Translations under genes and position numbers: made by a program
Assembly: GCF_028736175.1 (NCBI RefSeq)
Contig: NZ_CP117880.1
Coordinates: 3,162,001-3,226,000, forward strand
Length of the DNA stretch: 64,000 bases
DNA from: Sphingobacterium oryzagri
GTDB taxonomy: Bacteria > Bacteroidota > Bacteroidia > Sphingobacteriales > Sphingobacteriaceae
Reading direction: 5' to 3'
In this document: positions 52,712 to 61,498 of the stretch, piece after piece
Position numbering within the stretch: position 1 is the first letter of the stretch
How the letters are laid out: every line of letters begins with the position of its first letter
Notes under the pieces: model-generated
What the model was told of the DNA's origin: nothing
Seen by the model: the letters and a program-made list of their open reading frames with translations, nothing else
Databases searched by the model: none

Positions 52712-55243
52712 CTATTCTTTACGCAATACCTCCAAAGCAGGCCTGTTTAATGCCGATAAGCTGTTGAGCACACCTATAATAACCGTAAGCAACACCACGA
52801 AAGCAATCAAGAGCAAGACGAAACCAAGAGCAGGTGCAAAGCTTGTTTCGAAGATAAATATAGCAAGCGTATTGGCAGCTACTAAAGCAATCATTACCCC
52901 ACTTAATGCGGCAAACAAGCCCAAAAACAAGTATTCTGCAAAAACGATCTGCGCAATCTGCTTTTTGCTGGCTCCTAGCGTACGTAAAAGTATATTTTCA
53001 CGAAGGCGCTGATATTTGCTGATGAGCAGTGAAGCCACCAGTACCACGAGCCCGGTAAGGATACTAAACGAACCGATAAAGGTAATCACGAAGCCAATTT
53101 TATTCAATAAATCGTCAAGCACCTGCAATAAAGCATGGATATCGATGACCGACACATTGGGAAAATCGTTAACCACCAACCGTTGTATGTTTGCCGACTG
53201 TTCTTTGTCTGCAGCACGTGTCATCAGTACATAAAATTGCGGCGCATCATCTAGTGAACCTTTCGCCAGCACCATTCGGAAATTTGTTTGAAAGCGATTC
53301 CAATCTACCTGGCGCAAACTCGACACTTTTGCTGGAAGCAACAATCCTTGTACGTTGAGTAACAACACATCCCCTACCTTAGCATGAATGCGTTGCGCAT
53401 AGCCTTCTTCCAACGAAACCTGCGCCGTATCGTTTGCACCGACCTGCCCTATCCACTCGCCCGCTGTAATTTTTTCGGATTCGGCGAGTGCATCGCGATA
53501 TGTGGCGCGCACCTCACCGCGAAAAGCTCTAGCCGAATAGCCCAGTGTTGAATCAGCCAGCACGTCGTTTAGCGCATGCCCATTGATAGCCGCCAATTGC
53601 AATGTGACAATCGGAACCTCTTCCATCACCGGCAGTTTCTCGCGCTCGATAAGCGATTTTACCGCAGCTCGCTGTGCCGGTTGAATATCAAACAATACCA
53701 TGTTTGCCTGGCCCGAGGAGTTACCCCTATCCACACGTTGCAACAGCATATCTTGCACAAAGAATAGCGTAGCGATCAATGCCGTGCCAAACCCCACCGA
53801 AAGTATAACAATAGTTGTCTGATTGCGCGGACGAAATAGATTAGATAAGCCCTGTCTCCAAACGTACGGCATTGAAGCGGGGAAAAATCGACGCACGATC
53901 CACATTAATAATTGTGCAACGGCATAAAGAATAGAAAAAGTAATGGCGATGCCAGCGACGAAATAAGCGGTTTGTACCCAATCGTCCAGTTGTAAACGTG
54001 AAAAACCTATCAGAAACACGATGATCAAAGCGACGACAAACCAGCGCCATGGATCTGCAGGAGCCTTGTCACTATCAGAAACCACGCGTAGCGTGTTTAA
54101 AGGCGAAATGCGCCGCAGGCTAATCAACGGCAAAAGTGCGAATAACACCGCGATAATAAAGCCGAGTAAAATACCCTGTGCAATAGAAAACCAAGAAATA
54201 GCCGAAGACAATTCAACCGGTAAAAAGTCTTGCATCACAATCGGCAAGAAATACTGTATACCGGTGCCCAGCAACGCGCCTATTATACCGGCAAATAAAC
54301 CGATACCTGCAAATTGCACGAAAAAGATAAGAAATGCTTTTCTCGATGTGGCACCTAAACAACGTAAGGTAGCTACCGTCACCATTTTTTCCTGAACGTA
54401 AACATGCACCGCACTCGAAACACCGATAGCGCCCAGCAACAAAGCAGTAAAGCCCACCAACTGCATAAAGCGCGTGACGTCGGCAAACGAGCGCCCAGTG
54501 TTTTCTTTGGTAGACTGGATGCTCGCAAACCCTAACTGCCATTTTTCGAGCCGTTCTTCATTATCTTTAACAAAAGCATCGACCGAAATACCTGCCGGAA
54601 ACTTAAAATAATAAAAATACTCCACGCGGCTGCCCACTTGCTTTAGTCCGGTCGCCTTCATCGCATCTAGCGACATAACTGCCGCTGGTGCCATATTCGT
54701 CGCGAACGATGTGCGGCCCGGCATTTTCAGGATATTGCCGGCAATCCTGAAGGTCTGCTGGCCGATCTGCACACTATCGGCGATTTCAGCAGAAAATTGC
54801 AATAGCAACTCACTTTCCAACAGCAGCTTATTGGTATCGGTAAGCAGATCAAACGCCCGGTTAGGCAAGCTTTCTACATTTCCGTAAAAAGGATAGCCCG
54901 CGGAGATGCCGCGCACTTGAATTAATCGCGATTCGTTTGATTTGGTAAAGCGTATCATTGATACAAAACGTTCTTCACGCGCCGTCGCTTCGCTCAAGCG
55001 GCCGATGCTATCAATAAAAGCCGCCGCATCTGCCGTAGGTTGTGTTCGGCTAGAGATTTCAAAGTCGGCACCAAGCAGCTCAGCAGCTTGCAAATCAATA
55101 TCGCGCTTTAAATTTGCATTGAAAGAGTCTAATGCGACCAGTGCTGCAATCCCAAGCACAATTGAGGCGATGTAGAGCAACATACGTGACTTGCTGCGCC
55201 TGCTATCGCGCCAGGCCATCAGCAAAATCCAGCGCCAACTCAT
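52712..55243 (-). CDS. ybbP: ABC transporter permease YbbP (FtsX-like)
   Basis: This 843-residue inner-membrane protein has two FtsX-type domains and a large periplasmic part. A first helix lies near residue 25. RLMQLVGFTALLLGAIGVSSAVHVYVQEKMVTVATLRCLGA-type sequence (GVSSAVHVYVQEKMV near residue 275) and a second similar block near residues 725-840 show the duplicated permease. It pairs with the ATPase YbbA. The transported substrate is unproven, although this cluster is linked in other bacteria to lipoprotein or envelope functions. Its start overlaps the ybbA stop by four bases. Confidence 0.9.
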   Translation of the reverse strand: MSWRWILLMAWRDSRRSKSRMLLYIASIVLGIAALVALDSFNANLKRDIDLQAAELLGADFEISSRTQPTADAAAFIDSIGRLSEATAREERFVSMIRFTKSNESRLIQVRGISAGYPFYGNVESLPNRAFDLLTDTNKLLLESELLLQFSAEIADSVQIGQQTFRIAGNILKMPGRTSFATNMAPAAVMSLDAMKATGLKQVGSRVEYFYYFKFPAGISVDAFVKDNEERLEKWQLGFASIQSTKENTGRSFADVTRFMQLVGFTALLLGAIGVSSAVHVYVQEKMVTVATLRCLGATSRKAFLIFFVQFAGIGLFAGIIGALLGTGIQYFLPIVMQDFLPVELSSAISWFSIAQGILLGFIIAVLFALLPLISLRRISPLNTLRVVSDSDKAPADPWRWFVVALIIVFLIGFSRLQLDDWVQTAYFVAGIAITFSILYAVAQLLMWIVRRFFPASMPYVWRQGLSNLFRPRNQTTIVILSVGFGTALIATLFFVQDMLLQRVDRGNSSGQANMVLFDIQPAQRAAVKSLIEREKLPVMEEVPIVTLQLAAINGHALNDVLADSTLGYSARAFRGEVRATYRDALAESEKITAGEWIGQVGANDTAQVSLEEGYAQRIHAKVGDVLLLNVQGLLLPAKVSSLRQVDWNRFQTNFRMVLAKGSLDDAPQFYVLMTRAADKEQSANIQRLVVNDFPNVSVIDIHALLQVLDDLLNKIGFVITFIGSFSILTGLVVLVASLLISKYQRLRENILLRTLGASKKQIAQIVFAEYLFLGLFAALSGVMIALVAANTLAIFIFETSFAPALGFVLLLIAFVVLLTVIIGVLNSLSALNRPALEVLRKE

Positions 55244-55908
55244 GCTAGCCTACCTCCTTTAATGGGAAGTATTCTGTCTGTTTTTGCTGCGAGATCAAGA
55301 TCATGCGTAACCAGCACCAGCGTGGTGCCTTGCGAATTATTAAGATCAAACAGTAAGTTTTCAACCAGCATGCCCGTTTCTGCATCAAGATTGCCCGTAG
55401 GCTCATCAGCAAACAGGATTTTTGGTTGGTTGGCAAAAGCACGTGCCAATGACACGCGTTGCTGCTCGCCGCCAGAAAGCTGAGAAGGATAATGAGATGC
55501 CCGATCTTTTAAACCTACCTTGGCTAATAAGTCGAGCGCCGTAGCCTTTCTATTGCGCATGCCTTTAAGTTCCAGCGGCACTAAGACATTTTCGAGTGCG
55601 GTTAATGTGGGTAATAATTGAAAATTTTGAAAGACAAATCCAATATGTTCGTTTCGCACAGCGGCCAATTTATCTTCACTCAAACCATTCAGTTTAATGC
55701 CATTTAGCCAAATCTCGCCAGCGGTAGATTGATCCAAGCCGGCGCAGAGGCCGAGTAACGTTGTTTTTCCGCTGCCGGAAGGACCGACAATCGAAGCGGA
55801 TGTACCTGCCGCGATATCAAAACTGATATCACGCAGCACATCAACCGTTCGGTTTCCTGCTCCATAAGACTTGCAGACGTTTGTTAAATTCAATATTGTA
55901 GAGGCCAT
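55240..55908 (-). CDS. ybbA: ABC transporter ATP-binding protein YbbA
   Basis: This 222-residue ATPase of the MacB/LolD type energises the YbbP permease. Walker A is GPSGSGKTT, the signature is LSGGEQQRVSLARAF, and Walker B is ILFADEPTG. The start is the ATG at 55908, which is divergent from tesA. The gene overlaps ybbP by four bases. The TesA/YbbA/YbbP grouping is conserved in many bacteria. Confidence 0.93.
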   Translation of the reverse strand: MASTILNLTNVCKSYGAGNRTVDVLRDISFDIAAGTSASIVGPSGSGKTTLLGLCAGLDQSTAGEIWLNGIKLNGLSEDKLAAVRNEHIGFVFQNFQLLPTLTALENVLVPLELKGMRNRKATALDLLAKVGLKDRASHYPSQLSGGEQQRVSLARAFANQPKILFADEPTGNLDAETGMLVENLLFDLNNSQGTTLVLVTHDLDLAAKTDRILPIKGGRLA

Positions 55909-55922
55909 ACTTGTTGTTTTCT

Positions 55923-55930
55923 TACTTTTG
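55923..55930 (+). promoter_or_regulatory. -7 box for tesA
   Basis: TACTTTTG matches TAnnTTTG and ends 15 bases before the tesA ATG. It lies in the 36-base gap between divergent ybbA and tesA. Confidence 0.5.
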
Positions 55931-55944
55931 CTTAAATTAGTAAT

Positions 55945-56637
55945 ATGAATTCAATTTATAAACGGTACTTTTTTCTTTTCGTTGTCATTTTTTCACTGGG
56001 ATGCAGTGGCAATCAACAGCAAAACACAACAAACGCTGATACGGTAACCGATAATGTACAAAAATCGCTGGAGCAGAAAGCGGAAACAAAAAATATCCTG
56101 TTCTTCGGCAATAGTTTGACCGCCGGATACGGACTAGAAAATCCGGCAGACGGCTTTCCCGGTTTGATCCAAAATAAAATCGACTCACTTAACCTCCCTT
56201 ATGCCTGTATCAATGCTGGACTTAGTGGCGAGACCAGCGCTGGTGGAAACGAGCGCATAGACTGGTTGTTAAAAAATCCGGTTGATATCTTTGTGCTCGA
56301 ACTTGGAGCCAATGACGGCTTACGCGGCGTGAGTCCTGAAACGACCTTTCAAAACTTGAGCGCTATTATAGAAAAAGTAAAAAAAGCCTACCCGACATGC
56401 CAATTGGTGTTGGCAGGTATGCTGGTACCGCCCAACGTAGGAAAAGCTTATTACGAGGACTTCAAAGCGATATTCCCACGTCTTGCCGAAAAATATCAAA
56501 TGAAATTGATTCCATTTTTACTCGATGGTGTTGCCGGCGACAGCGCACTCAACCAAGGCGATGGCATACACCCGACAAAGGAAGGACAAATCATTCTTGC
56601 GGAGAATGTTTGGCAAGTTCTACAACCGCTATTATAA
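55945..56637 (+). CDS. tesA: TesA-type SGNH hydrolase lipoprotein
   Basis: The 230-residue lipoprotein has a signal peptide ending in SLGC (Cys20) and then an SGNH esterase domain. GNSLTAGYG (block I serine), NAGLSGETSAGG, ELGANDGLRG (block III) and GDGIHPTKEGQ (catalytic Asp and His) are all present. It should act as an arylesterase or thioesterase at the envelope. It is divergent from ybbA and is separated by 38 bases from the convergent metallophosphoesterase gene. Confidence 0.93.
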   Translation: MNSIYKRYFFLFVVIFSLGCSGNQQQNTTNADTVTDNVQKSLEQKAETKNILFFGNSLTAGYGLENPADGFPGLIQNKIDSLNLPYACINAGLSGETSAGGNERIDWLLKNPVDIFVLELGANDGLRGVSPETTFQNLSAIIEKVKKAYPTCQLVLAGMLVPPNVGKAYYEDFKAIFPRLAEKYQMKLIPFLLDGVAGDSALNQGDGIHPTKEGQIILAENVWQVLQPLL

Positions 56638-56675
56638 CGCCTAAACAATTGCTTACCACGCAACAAATTGGCTAT

Positions 56676-57830
56676 TTATGGGTAGTTAACGATATGCCGA
56701 TTTACGGGGACCATGAAGCGGTCAAACAATTCTGGTTTCACACTCTTGTCTCCATCTTCTATTTGTTCGGGCAAGGTGTAATATTCCCCGATAATGGAAA
56801 GACCATCGACTGTGCGTTGCACCGCAAGTTTTAAAAAACCATACCTGTTTTCACAATAAGCTTCCAGCGTTACACTGCCTGTTGGCAGATCAAGTTTCTG
56901 CACGTGCGTATCATCTACATCTGCTACCGTGTGCAAATCTACGTAACCGCCTGCTCCCGCCACGACAAATGGCACTTGGCTGCCATCCGCATATCGGCGT
57001 AAAAAACGTTGATAATTGTGCACATGTCCGCTAAAAACAGCATCGGGCTTTACGCCTGCTTCCGCAAAAGCTTGATCTAAAAAGTTAACCATCGCTACGC
57101 TCGATCCATGATTGGTATCGGCGGAATAAGGCGCATGGTGTATGCATACGATGATCGCCTGTTCTTCGGCCATTTCCTTCGCATAGATCAGTTCGTCGAC
57201 AAACCAACGACGCTGTTCTTCATCTAGTGCACCATGTTTTAATACGTTAGGATAGAGTCCGATAATACGAGCTAAAGGTGTTTCCAATGTCCAATAGACG
57301 TTAGGCTGAATCATACTCTGGCGTTGACTTCCTTCGCCAAAACCTATCGGTCTACGCTCCGTGTCGCAGAAAACATCCATAAAGGCTTCTAAACTTTGGT
57401 AAGAAACTTCACTTTCTGGATTAATATCGCCATCATGATTTCCGGCAATTGCAAAAATAGGCGCCCCATAGCGTTCGTACGGTTTTAAGAATTGCTTTGG
57501 ATAGGCTTTTGCTTCACCGTGATTGTAGACAATATCGCCCAAATGATACAGAAATGTCGGACTGTCTTCCGGATAAAGTTGACGATCGCTCTGCTCGTTA
57601 AGCACGTTGGCTACGACAGCCTGAAAAGCGGAATGCCTTAGGCTACCAGTATCGCCCAGCATATGAAAAGACATTTTCTCCTGCAGCATATCGATCTCTG
57701 ATCCGATAACGCGCTCCAATGCCAAACGGTATGGATAGGCTCCGGTTGGCTCCGGCAACTTTTTGAAATTATGCGCATCATCCGGAACGTCTTGCAATAC
57801 TACGGCGGTAGCGATTTTCCTGTTCTTCAT
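56676..57830 (-). CDS. Calcineurin-like metallophosphoesterase
   Basis: This 384-residue protein has a metallophosphoesterase core. MLGDTGS, YHLGDIVYN, AIAGNHDG (histidine and asparagine), CIHHAPY and FSGHVHNYQRF are in order. No signal peptide is visible. The C-terminal ~100 residues resemble a purple-acid-phosphatase-like extension, with GAGGYVDLHTVADVDD. The substrate is unknown. It is convergent with tesA and begins about 160 bases from a candidate small RNA. Confidence 0.88.
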   Translation of the reverse strand: MKNRKIATAVVLQDVPDDAHNFKKLPEPTGAYPYRLALERVIGSEIDMLQEKMSFHMLGDTGSLRHSAFQAVVANVLNEQSDRQLYPEDSPTFLYHLGDIVYNHGEAKAYPKQFLKPYERYGAPIFAIAGNHDGDINPESEVSYQSLEAFMDVFCDTERRPIGFGEGSQRQSMIQPNVYWTLETPLARIIGLYPNVLKHGALDEEQRRWFVDELIYAKEMAEEQAIIVCIHHAPYSADTNHGSSVAMVNFLDQAFAEAGVKPDAVFSGHVHNYQRFLRRYADGSQVPFVVAGAGGYVDLHTVADVDDTHVQKLDLPTGSVTLEAYCENRYGFLKLAVQRTVDGLSIIGEYYTLPEQIEDGDKSVKPELFDRFMVPVNRHIVNYP

Positions 57831-57977
57831 ATAACAAATATAATCATTCCATATTAAGGAGAAATTAATTAGTAAACGTCGACTACAGCTAAATTACAAG
57901 TAGCTTGTTACTTGTTAAAGAAACATCAAGAAATAGTTATCTTATCAATTTGCCACGACTTTGCCGTGCTCCGTGAT

Positions 57978-57985
57978 TATCTTTG
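57978..57985 (+). promoter_or_regulatory. -7 box of candidate ncRNA
   Basis: TATCTTTG matches TAnnTTTG five bases before the hairpin at the predicted RNA 5' end. TTTG sequences upstream are not at the expected spacing, so support is partial. Confidence 0.5.
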
Positions 57986-57989
57986 CCTA

Positions 57990-58192
57990 CGTTTCGTGGA
58001 GAAACAGTAAGCAGAGCGCTCGATCGGTTGAGGGGAGTACACGGAAGGTTCGATTCCTTCCTCTGCAACAAAGAGGATTGGTCGATAGACGCTAAAATCT
58101 TTACGCGAATACGCCATAAGATCGAAGGGCCCGGCAAAGAACTTTTGTAAAACATAAACGGTCTTTTCAGATGGAAAGACCGTTTATGTTTT
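57990..58192 (+). ncRNA. Candidate structured RNA with tRNA-like domain
   Basis: A ~200-base RNA is predicted between a -7 box and a perfect terminator hairpin. Its 5' end has a hairpin (GTTTC, loop GTGGA, GAAAC). Then comes a 56-base tRNA-like fold at 58011-58066: acceptor GCAGAG/CTCTGC, a D-arm-like CTC/GAG, only 11 bases where the anticodon arm should be, and a T arm GAAGG/CCTTC with loop TTCGATT. A further hairpin (ATCTT...AAGAT with inner GCG/CGC) lies at 58098-58124. It matches no RNase P, SRP, 6S or tmRNA signature that I can recognise. The family is unknown, and I have not tested it against any RNA model. Confidence 0.5.
58149..58192. terminator. Terminator, 18-bp perfect stem
   Basis: Arms 58149-58166 and 58175-58192 are perfectly complementary around an eight-base loop. 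The hairpin overlaps the DUF808 stop on the minus strand and would end the plus-strand RNA before it. Confidence 0.85.
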
Positions 58193-59057
58193 AGTGGCTA
58201 GATTTGACACCGATTACTTTTTTCACGATAGTGACGACTGCCAGCACAATTAATCCGGCTACCAAACCATACAAAACTTGCTTTAACATAGATGGCCATG
58301 CCGGCAACACATGATGCAAGTATTCGATATTATGCTCAAAAATACCACCAGAGACTAATATTAAAGCGATGGTACCGATCACACCTAAGGATTTAATAAC
58401 AATAGGCAACGCTTTGACGAGCATCTCGCCCAGCTTGGCCGTAGCGCCTTTGCCGTCCGACCGCTTGATTAAGGCATGGCCCGCATCGTCCATACGAACA
58501 ATCAGTGCAACGATACCATATACGCCTACTGTAGCAAGCAAAGCCACGACAGAAACCGTTAAAATTTGTATGGTCAGGCTACGATCGAGCACCGTGCCCA
58601 AAGCGATAATAACGATCTCGACAGACAAGATAAAATCAGTCGTGACGGCCGACTTAATCTTAGCTTTCTCAGCATCGTTTGATTCCTCCGCCTCGTTAAT
58701 AACCTCTTTTGCCGTTTTGGAACGATGAAACAGGTATTCTACGATCTTCTCCACGCCTTCATAGGCCAAATAAAATCCGCCTAATATCAAAATATATTTA
58801 ATAGCGACCGGAAAGAAGATGTTTAATAATAAGGCTAAGGGAACGATAATGATCTTATTGATGAAAGAGCCTTTGGTAATAGCCCATAAAACTGGTAATT
58901 CCCGTGACGATAAAAATCCCGTCGCTTTTTCAGCATTCACGGCAAGATCATCACCCAATATTCCGGCTGTCTTACGCGTAGCGATCTTACTCGCGACAGC
59001 TACATCATCCATTAGTGCAGCTATATCATCAAAAATTGCAAAAAAACCTGAGGCCAT
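58191..59057 (-). CDS. DUF808 membrane protein (YedI-like)
   Basis: This 288-residue inner-membrane protein belongs to DUF808. The N-terminus GFFAIFDDIAALMDDVAV and the following AGILGDDLAVNAEKATGF are characteristic. About seven hydrophobic segments follow, and KSAVTTDFILSVEIVIIALG lies near residue 140. The function is unknown; the family is usually listed with membrane transport. An inverted repeat in its leader (59072-59081 with 59149-59158) is described separately. The stop overlaps a strong terminator. Confidence 0.9.
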   Translation of the reverse strand: MASGFFAIFDDIAALMDDVAVASKIATRKTAGILGDDLAVNAEKATGFLSSRELPVLWAITKGSFINKIIIVPLALLLNIFFPVAIKYILILGGFYLAYEGVEKIVEYLFHRSKTAKEVINEAEESNDAEKAKIKSAVTTDFILSVEIVIIALGTVLDRSLTIQILTVSVVALLATVGVYGIVALIVRMDDAGHALIKRSDGKGATAKLGEMLVKALPIVIKSLGVIGTIALILVSGGIFEHNIEYLHHVLPAWPSMLKQVLYGLVAGLIVLAVVTIVKKVIGVKSSH

Positions 59058-59382
59058 ATTCTGTTCTTAATAAGGCAATAAAAATAGAAATTAAAATTTG
59101 ATTTATTCTATGTTGTTGCCTACCGATTTGAAATTATTTCTGCAATACTTATTGCCTTTTTTCCGACAACATCCAGCATGACGTATGACTAAAAAAAGTT
59201 AAAAAAGACACTACGAAACTATTTTTAATCATATAGTAACCGCGCAAGCCGCTCACTGTTAAAATTTTAAAAATAAACAAAACTTTTGCCCTGTTTTTCT
59301 GGTCTTGCTTATGACGACAATGGTAATAACTGGCCCGAATTTTGGCTAAGATTTACCCAAATAGGTTAGTGAGCATACAGAC
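59058..59382. other. Divergent intergenic region with long-range inverted repeat
   Basis: These 325 bases lie between the DUF808 and DUF1896-like starts. Arms AAGGCAATAA (59072-59081) and TTATTGCCTT (59149-59158) are complementary and enclose 67 bases. On the DUF808 message this would close a leader domain ending 14 bases before the ATG. No reading frame is convincing. Confidence 0.5.
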
Positions 59383-59865
59383 ATGAACGATAATAAAAAC
59401 GTTGAATACTTTTTGGCGAAGATTACCCATTATACAAAAACACATTTAAAACCGATACACGAGGATGACGACTTTCTCCACTATCGCTCGCGGCTGGCGA
59501 CGAAAGCATACGAAGGTTGTCTCGCGGCGGGAAATCCCGAAAATCTCTCTTTTGAAATAGCAAACGATATTCTCCTGGATGGGCTTCGAGCTAATGAATT
59601 TGTTGTTCTTTCGGATTTACTGGACCGTGAATACCAAACATATATGCAGTATGCCAACAGACATCGTTTGGTCGTTTTATTAATCACCTGTTGTGAACCA
59701 GTTTTTAATAAATATGTCGATCGCCAACATGGTCACTTTACGCAGATGGCTGCGCTTGAAAAAGAACTCCGGGAAATTTTAACTATTTGGTTCACCGAAA
59801 ATATGTCTCATCCATTGCTACGTGCAAAAAAAGAAACGCGGATGCTACAGCCTGATTTTTTATAG
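59383..59865 (+). CDS. DUF1896-like protein
   Basis: This 160-residue, helix-rich protein contains FLHYRSRLATKAYEGCLAAGNPE-type sequence, and then EIANDILLDGLRANEF. This layout resembles DUF1896, a small family often carried on Bacteroidota mobile elements. It has no signal peptide. The function is unknown. It stands between DUF808 (divergent) and azoreductase (convergent), without mobile-element genes nearby. Confidence 0.6.
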   Translation: MNDNKNVEYFLAKITHYTKTHLKPIHEDDDFLHYRSRLATKAYEGCLAAGNPENLSFEIANDILLDGLRANEFVVLSDLLDREYQTYMQYANRHRLVVLLITCCEPVFNKYVDRQHGHFTQMAALEKELREILTIWFTENMSHPLLRAKKETRMLQPDFL

Positions 59866-59872
59866 ATAAAAC

Positions 59873-59916
59873 CACGCCCCTGCTCGATCAGCCAATTGTG
59901 ACAGCGCAGGGACGTG
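59873..59916. terminator. Imperfect terminator hairpin
   Basis: CACG, a mismatch and CCCTGC pair with GCAGGG, a mismatch and CGTG around a ~22-base loop. It lies between the convergent DUF1896-like and azoreductase genes. The stem lacks a T run, so the call is tentative. Confidence 0.4.
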
Positions 59917-59922
59917 CGTTAA

Positions 59923-60549
59923 TCAGCTAATATCACGAATCAACTGATCCACCTCCGCTTTAGACCGTTCGAAAATTTCACCACCAAATTCTTCATTATC
60001 TAAGGAATAGATGGAAACATCTTGCACGGCAAGCATATTAAAGATAAATTTCAGATAAGTGGTCTGAAAGTTCATTTTTTCATTCTTTTCGCCCTCCATA
60101 TAGCCTGTATCGCCACGACTGGAAAGTATAAATAATCTTTTTCCGTTCAATAAACCAACATAGTTGCCATCAGGAATGCCGGATTTAAATTTCCAGGTTT
60201 CATTGATGCGCATAATTTGATCAATGTACGACTTTAGTCCGCTCGGTATGGACCAATTGTACATCGGTGTGGCGATCACATAAATATCGCTATCCTTCAA
60301 CTCGCTCACCAGGCTATCGCTTAAGCGCAGCGCATGCTTTTCTGCTTCTGTGCGTTCCTGTGGTTTTCGAAAAGCACTCGCTATCCAGGCTTCGTCGATA
60401 GGCGGGATACGATCTAGCCCGACTTCGCGAAAAATAAACGTATCTTCCGGATACTTCGACTGCCAGTTATCCATAAATACCTGTGCCAATTTGCGGCTAT
60501 GCGATCGTTCCTGCCGCACGCTGGCGTTAATAATTAATACCTTGTTCAT
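59923..60549 (-). CDS. FMN-dependent NADH-azoreductase (AzoR-like)
   Basis: This 208-residue flavodoxin-fold enzyme reduces quinones or azo dyes with NADH. INASVRQERSHSRKLAQ near the N-terminus binds FMN, and ATPMYNWSIPSGLKSYID plus LSSRGDTGY near residue 145 complete the flavin site. It lies 61 bases downstream of a Crp/Fnr-type regulator gene on the same strand and may be controlled by it. Confidence 0.9.
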   Translation of the reverse strand: MNKVLIINASVRQERSHSRKLAQVFMDNWQSKYPEDTFIFREVGLDRIPPIDEAWIASAFRKPQERTEAEKHALRLSDSLVSELKDSDIYVIATPMYNWSIPSGLKSYIDQIMRINETWKFKSGIPDGNYVGLLNGKRLFILSSRGDTGYMEGEKNEKMNFQTTYLKFIFNMLAVQDVSIYSLDNEEFGGEIFERSKAEVDQLIRDIS

Positions 60550-60610
60550 TGCTTTTATAATTTATAAAAGCAAAATTTCGAATCTTCACGTAGAAAAAAA
60601 TTGATCTAGT

Positions 60611-61225
60611 TCAAGCAGATTTTCTTTTCTTTCGAATACGGCTGATAAATTCAGGCGATACGCCGAGATAGGAAGCAATCAGGTATTGGGGCACACGTCT
60701 GGCGATTAGCGGATACTGCTGCACAAAATTGTAATACCGTGTCTCGGCATCGTGCACATGGCTGTAGCTAATACGCTGCTGTAACTTACCCACGTAGCTT
60801 TCCAACATCATTCGGAAATATTTTTCTAACCGTGGCACTTCCTCCAACAGCTGTTGAAATGATGAAAAACTGATCTGCAACAATCGGGAATTTTCCAATG
60901 CCTGGATCGAGTAAATAGAAGGCTGTTGCTTAGAGAAGCTATAGATGTCACTCGCCCACCAATCGTCTACAGCAAAATAAATAATTTCTTCCTGCCCATT
61001 ATCTGCATTGATATAATAAGCTTTCAGCGTGCCGGAAACGACATAGCTATCATAGCGGCAAACATCTCCGTTACGCAGCAGGTAATCTCCTTTTTCAAGA
61101 AGCTTCGTTTTCCATAAGCGCTCCATCGTAGCCATCTCACTTTCGTTCAGTTTAACGACTTGGAGAATATGCTCAATCAGGGGGCTGATTGCTGTATCGT
61201 TAGGGCGTTTGTAATCGTTTTTCAT
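60611..61225 (-). CDS. Crp/Fnr-family regulator
   Basis: This 204-residue protein has a cyclic-nucleotide-binding-like barrel (residues ~30-130; KGDYLLRNGDVCRYDSYVV) and a helix-turn-helix near the C-terminus (RRVPQYLIASYLGVSPEFISRIRKK). The first residue is taken as the ATG at 61225. An ATG at 61249 would overlap the preceding small gene by more. No cysteine cluster typical of Fnr is seen. It probably regulates the azoreductase downstream. The inducer is unknown. Confidence 0.88.
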   Translation of the reverse strand: MKNDYKRPNDTAISPLIEHILQVVKLNESEMATMERLWKTKLLEKGDYLLRNGDVCRYDSYVVSGTLKAYYINADNGQEEIIYFAVDDWWASDIYSFSKQQPSIYSIQALENSRLLQISFSSFQQLLEEVPRLEKYFRMMLESYVGKLQQRISYSHVHDAETRYYNFVQQYPLIARRVPQYLIASYLGVSPEFISRIRKKRKSA

Positions 61226-61388
61226 AAGCTTTTCTATCCACCAGTTCATTATTAATGTAAAATGTTTGTACTGGCGGTATCGTTTCCTCTGTCAGATCCG
61301 ACTTACTGATTTCTAATAATACGTCGCCATTTTTTAACGTCGTCGTTTTCTCTATGCCTCGTTCTGTGGTTACAGTTACTTGTTCCAT
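61200..61388 (-). CDS. Small hypothetical protein upstream of Crp/Fnr gene
   Basis: This 62-residue frame begins at the ATG at 61388 and reads EQVTVTTERGIEKTTTLKNGD, a mostly beta-like, hydrophilic protein without a signal peptide. It ends inside the start region of the Crp/Fnr gene, overlapping it by 26 bases. The overlap in an adjacent frame suggests translational coupling. No family is recognised. It could be spurious. Confidence 0.55.
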   Translation of the reverse strand: MEQVTVTTERGIEKTTTLKNGDVLLEISKSDLTEETIPPVQTFYINNELVDRKAYEKRLQTP

Positions 61389-61498
61389 AGCTCGTTTTGT
61401 TAAAATTTTGTTTATAAAGGAACACCTTGTTTAAGGAAATGTTCAAAAAAAAGGGCAGCCGAAAACATGACTACCCTCTTCCAAACATTATACAAAAT

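Noticed and set aside
57937..58155. Minus-strand 72-codon frame over the candidate ncRNA
   Set aside because: Composition is not protein-like, and it lies over hairpins and a terminator arm.
57990..58192. RNase P RNA, SRP RNA, tmRNA or 6S RNA
   Set aside because: None of the conserved sequence blocks I know for these RNAs is present. It remains an unassigned candidate.
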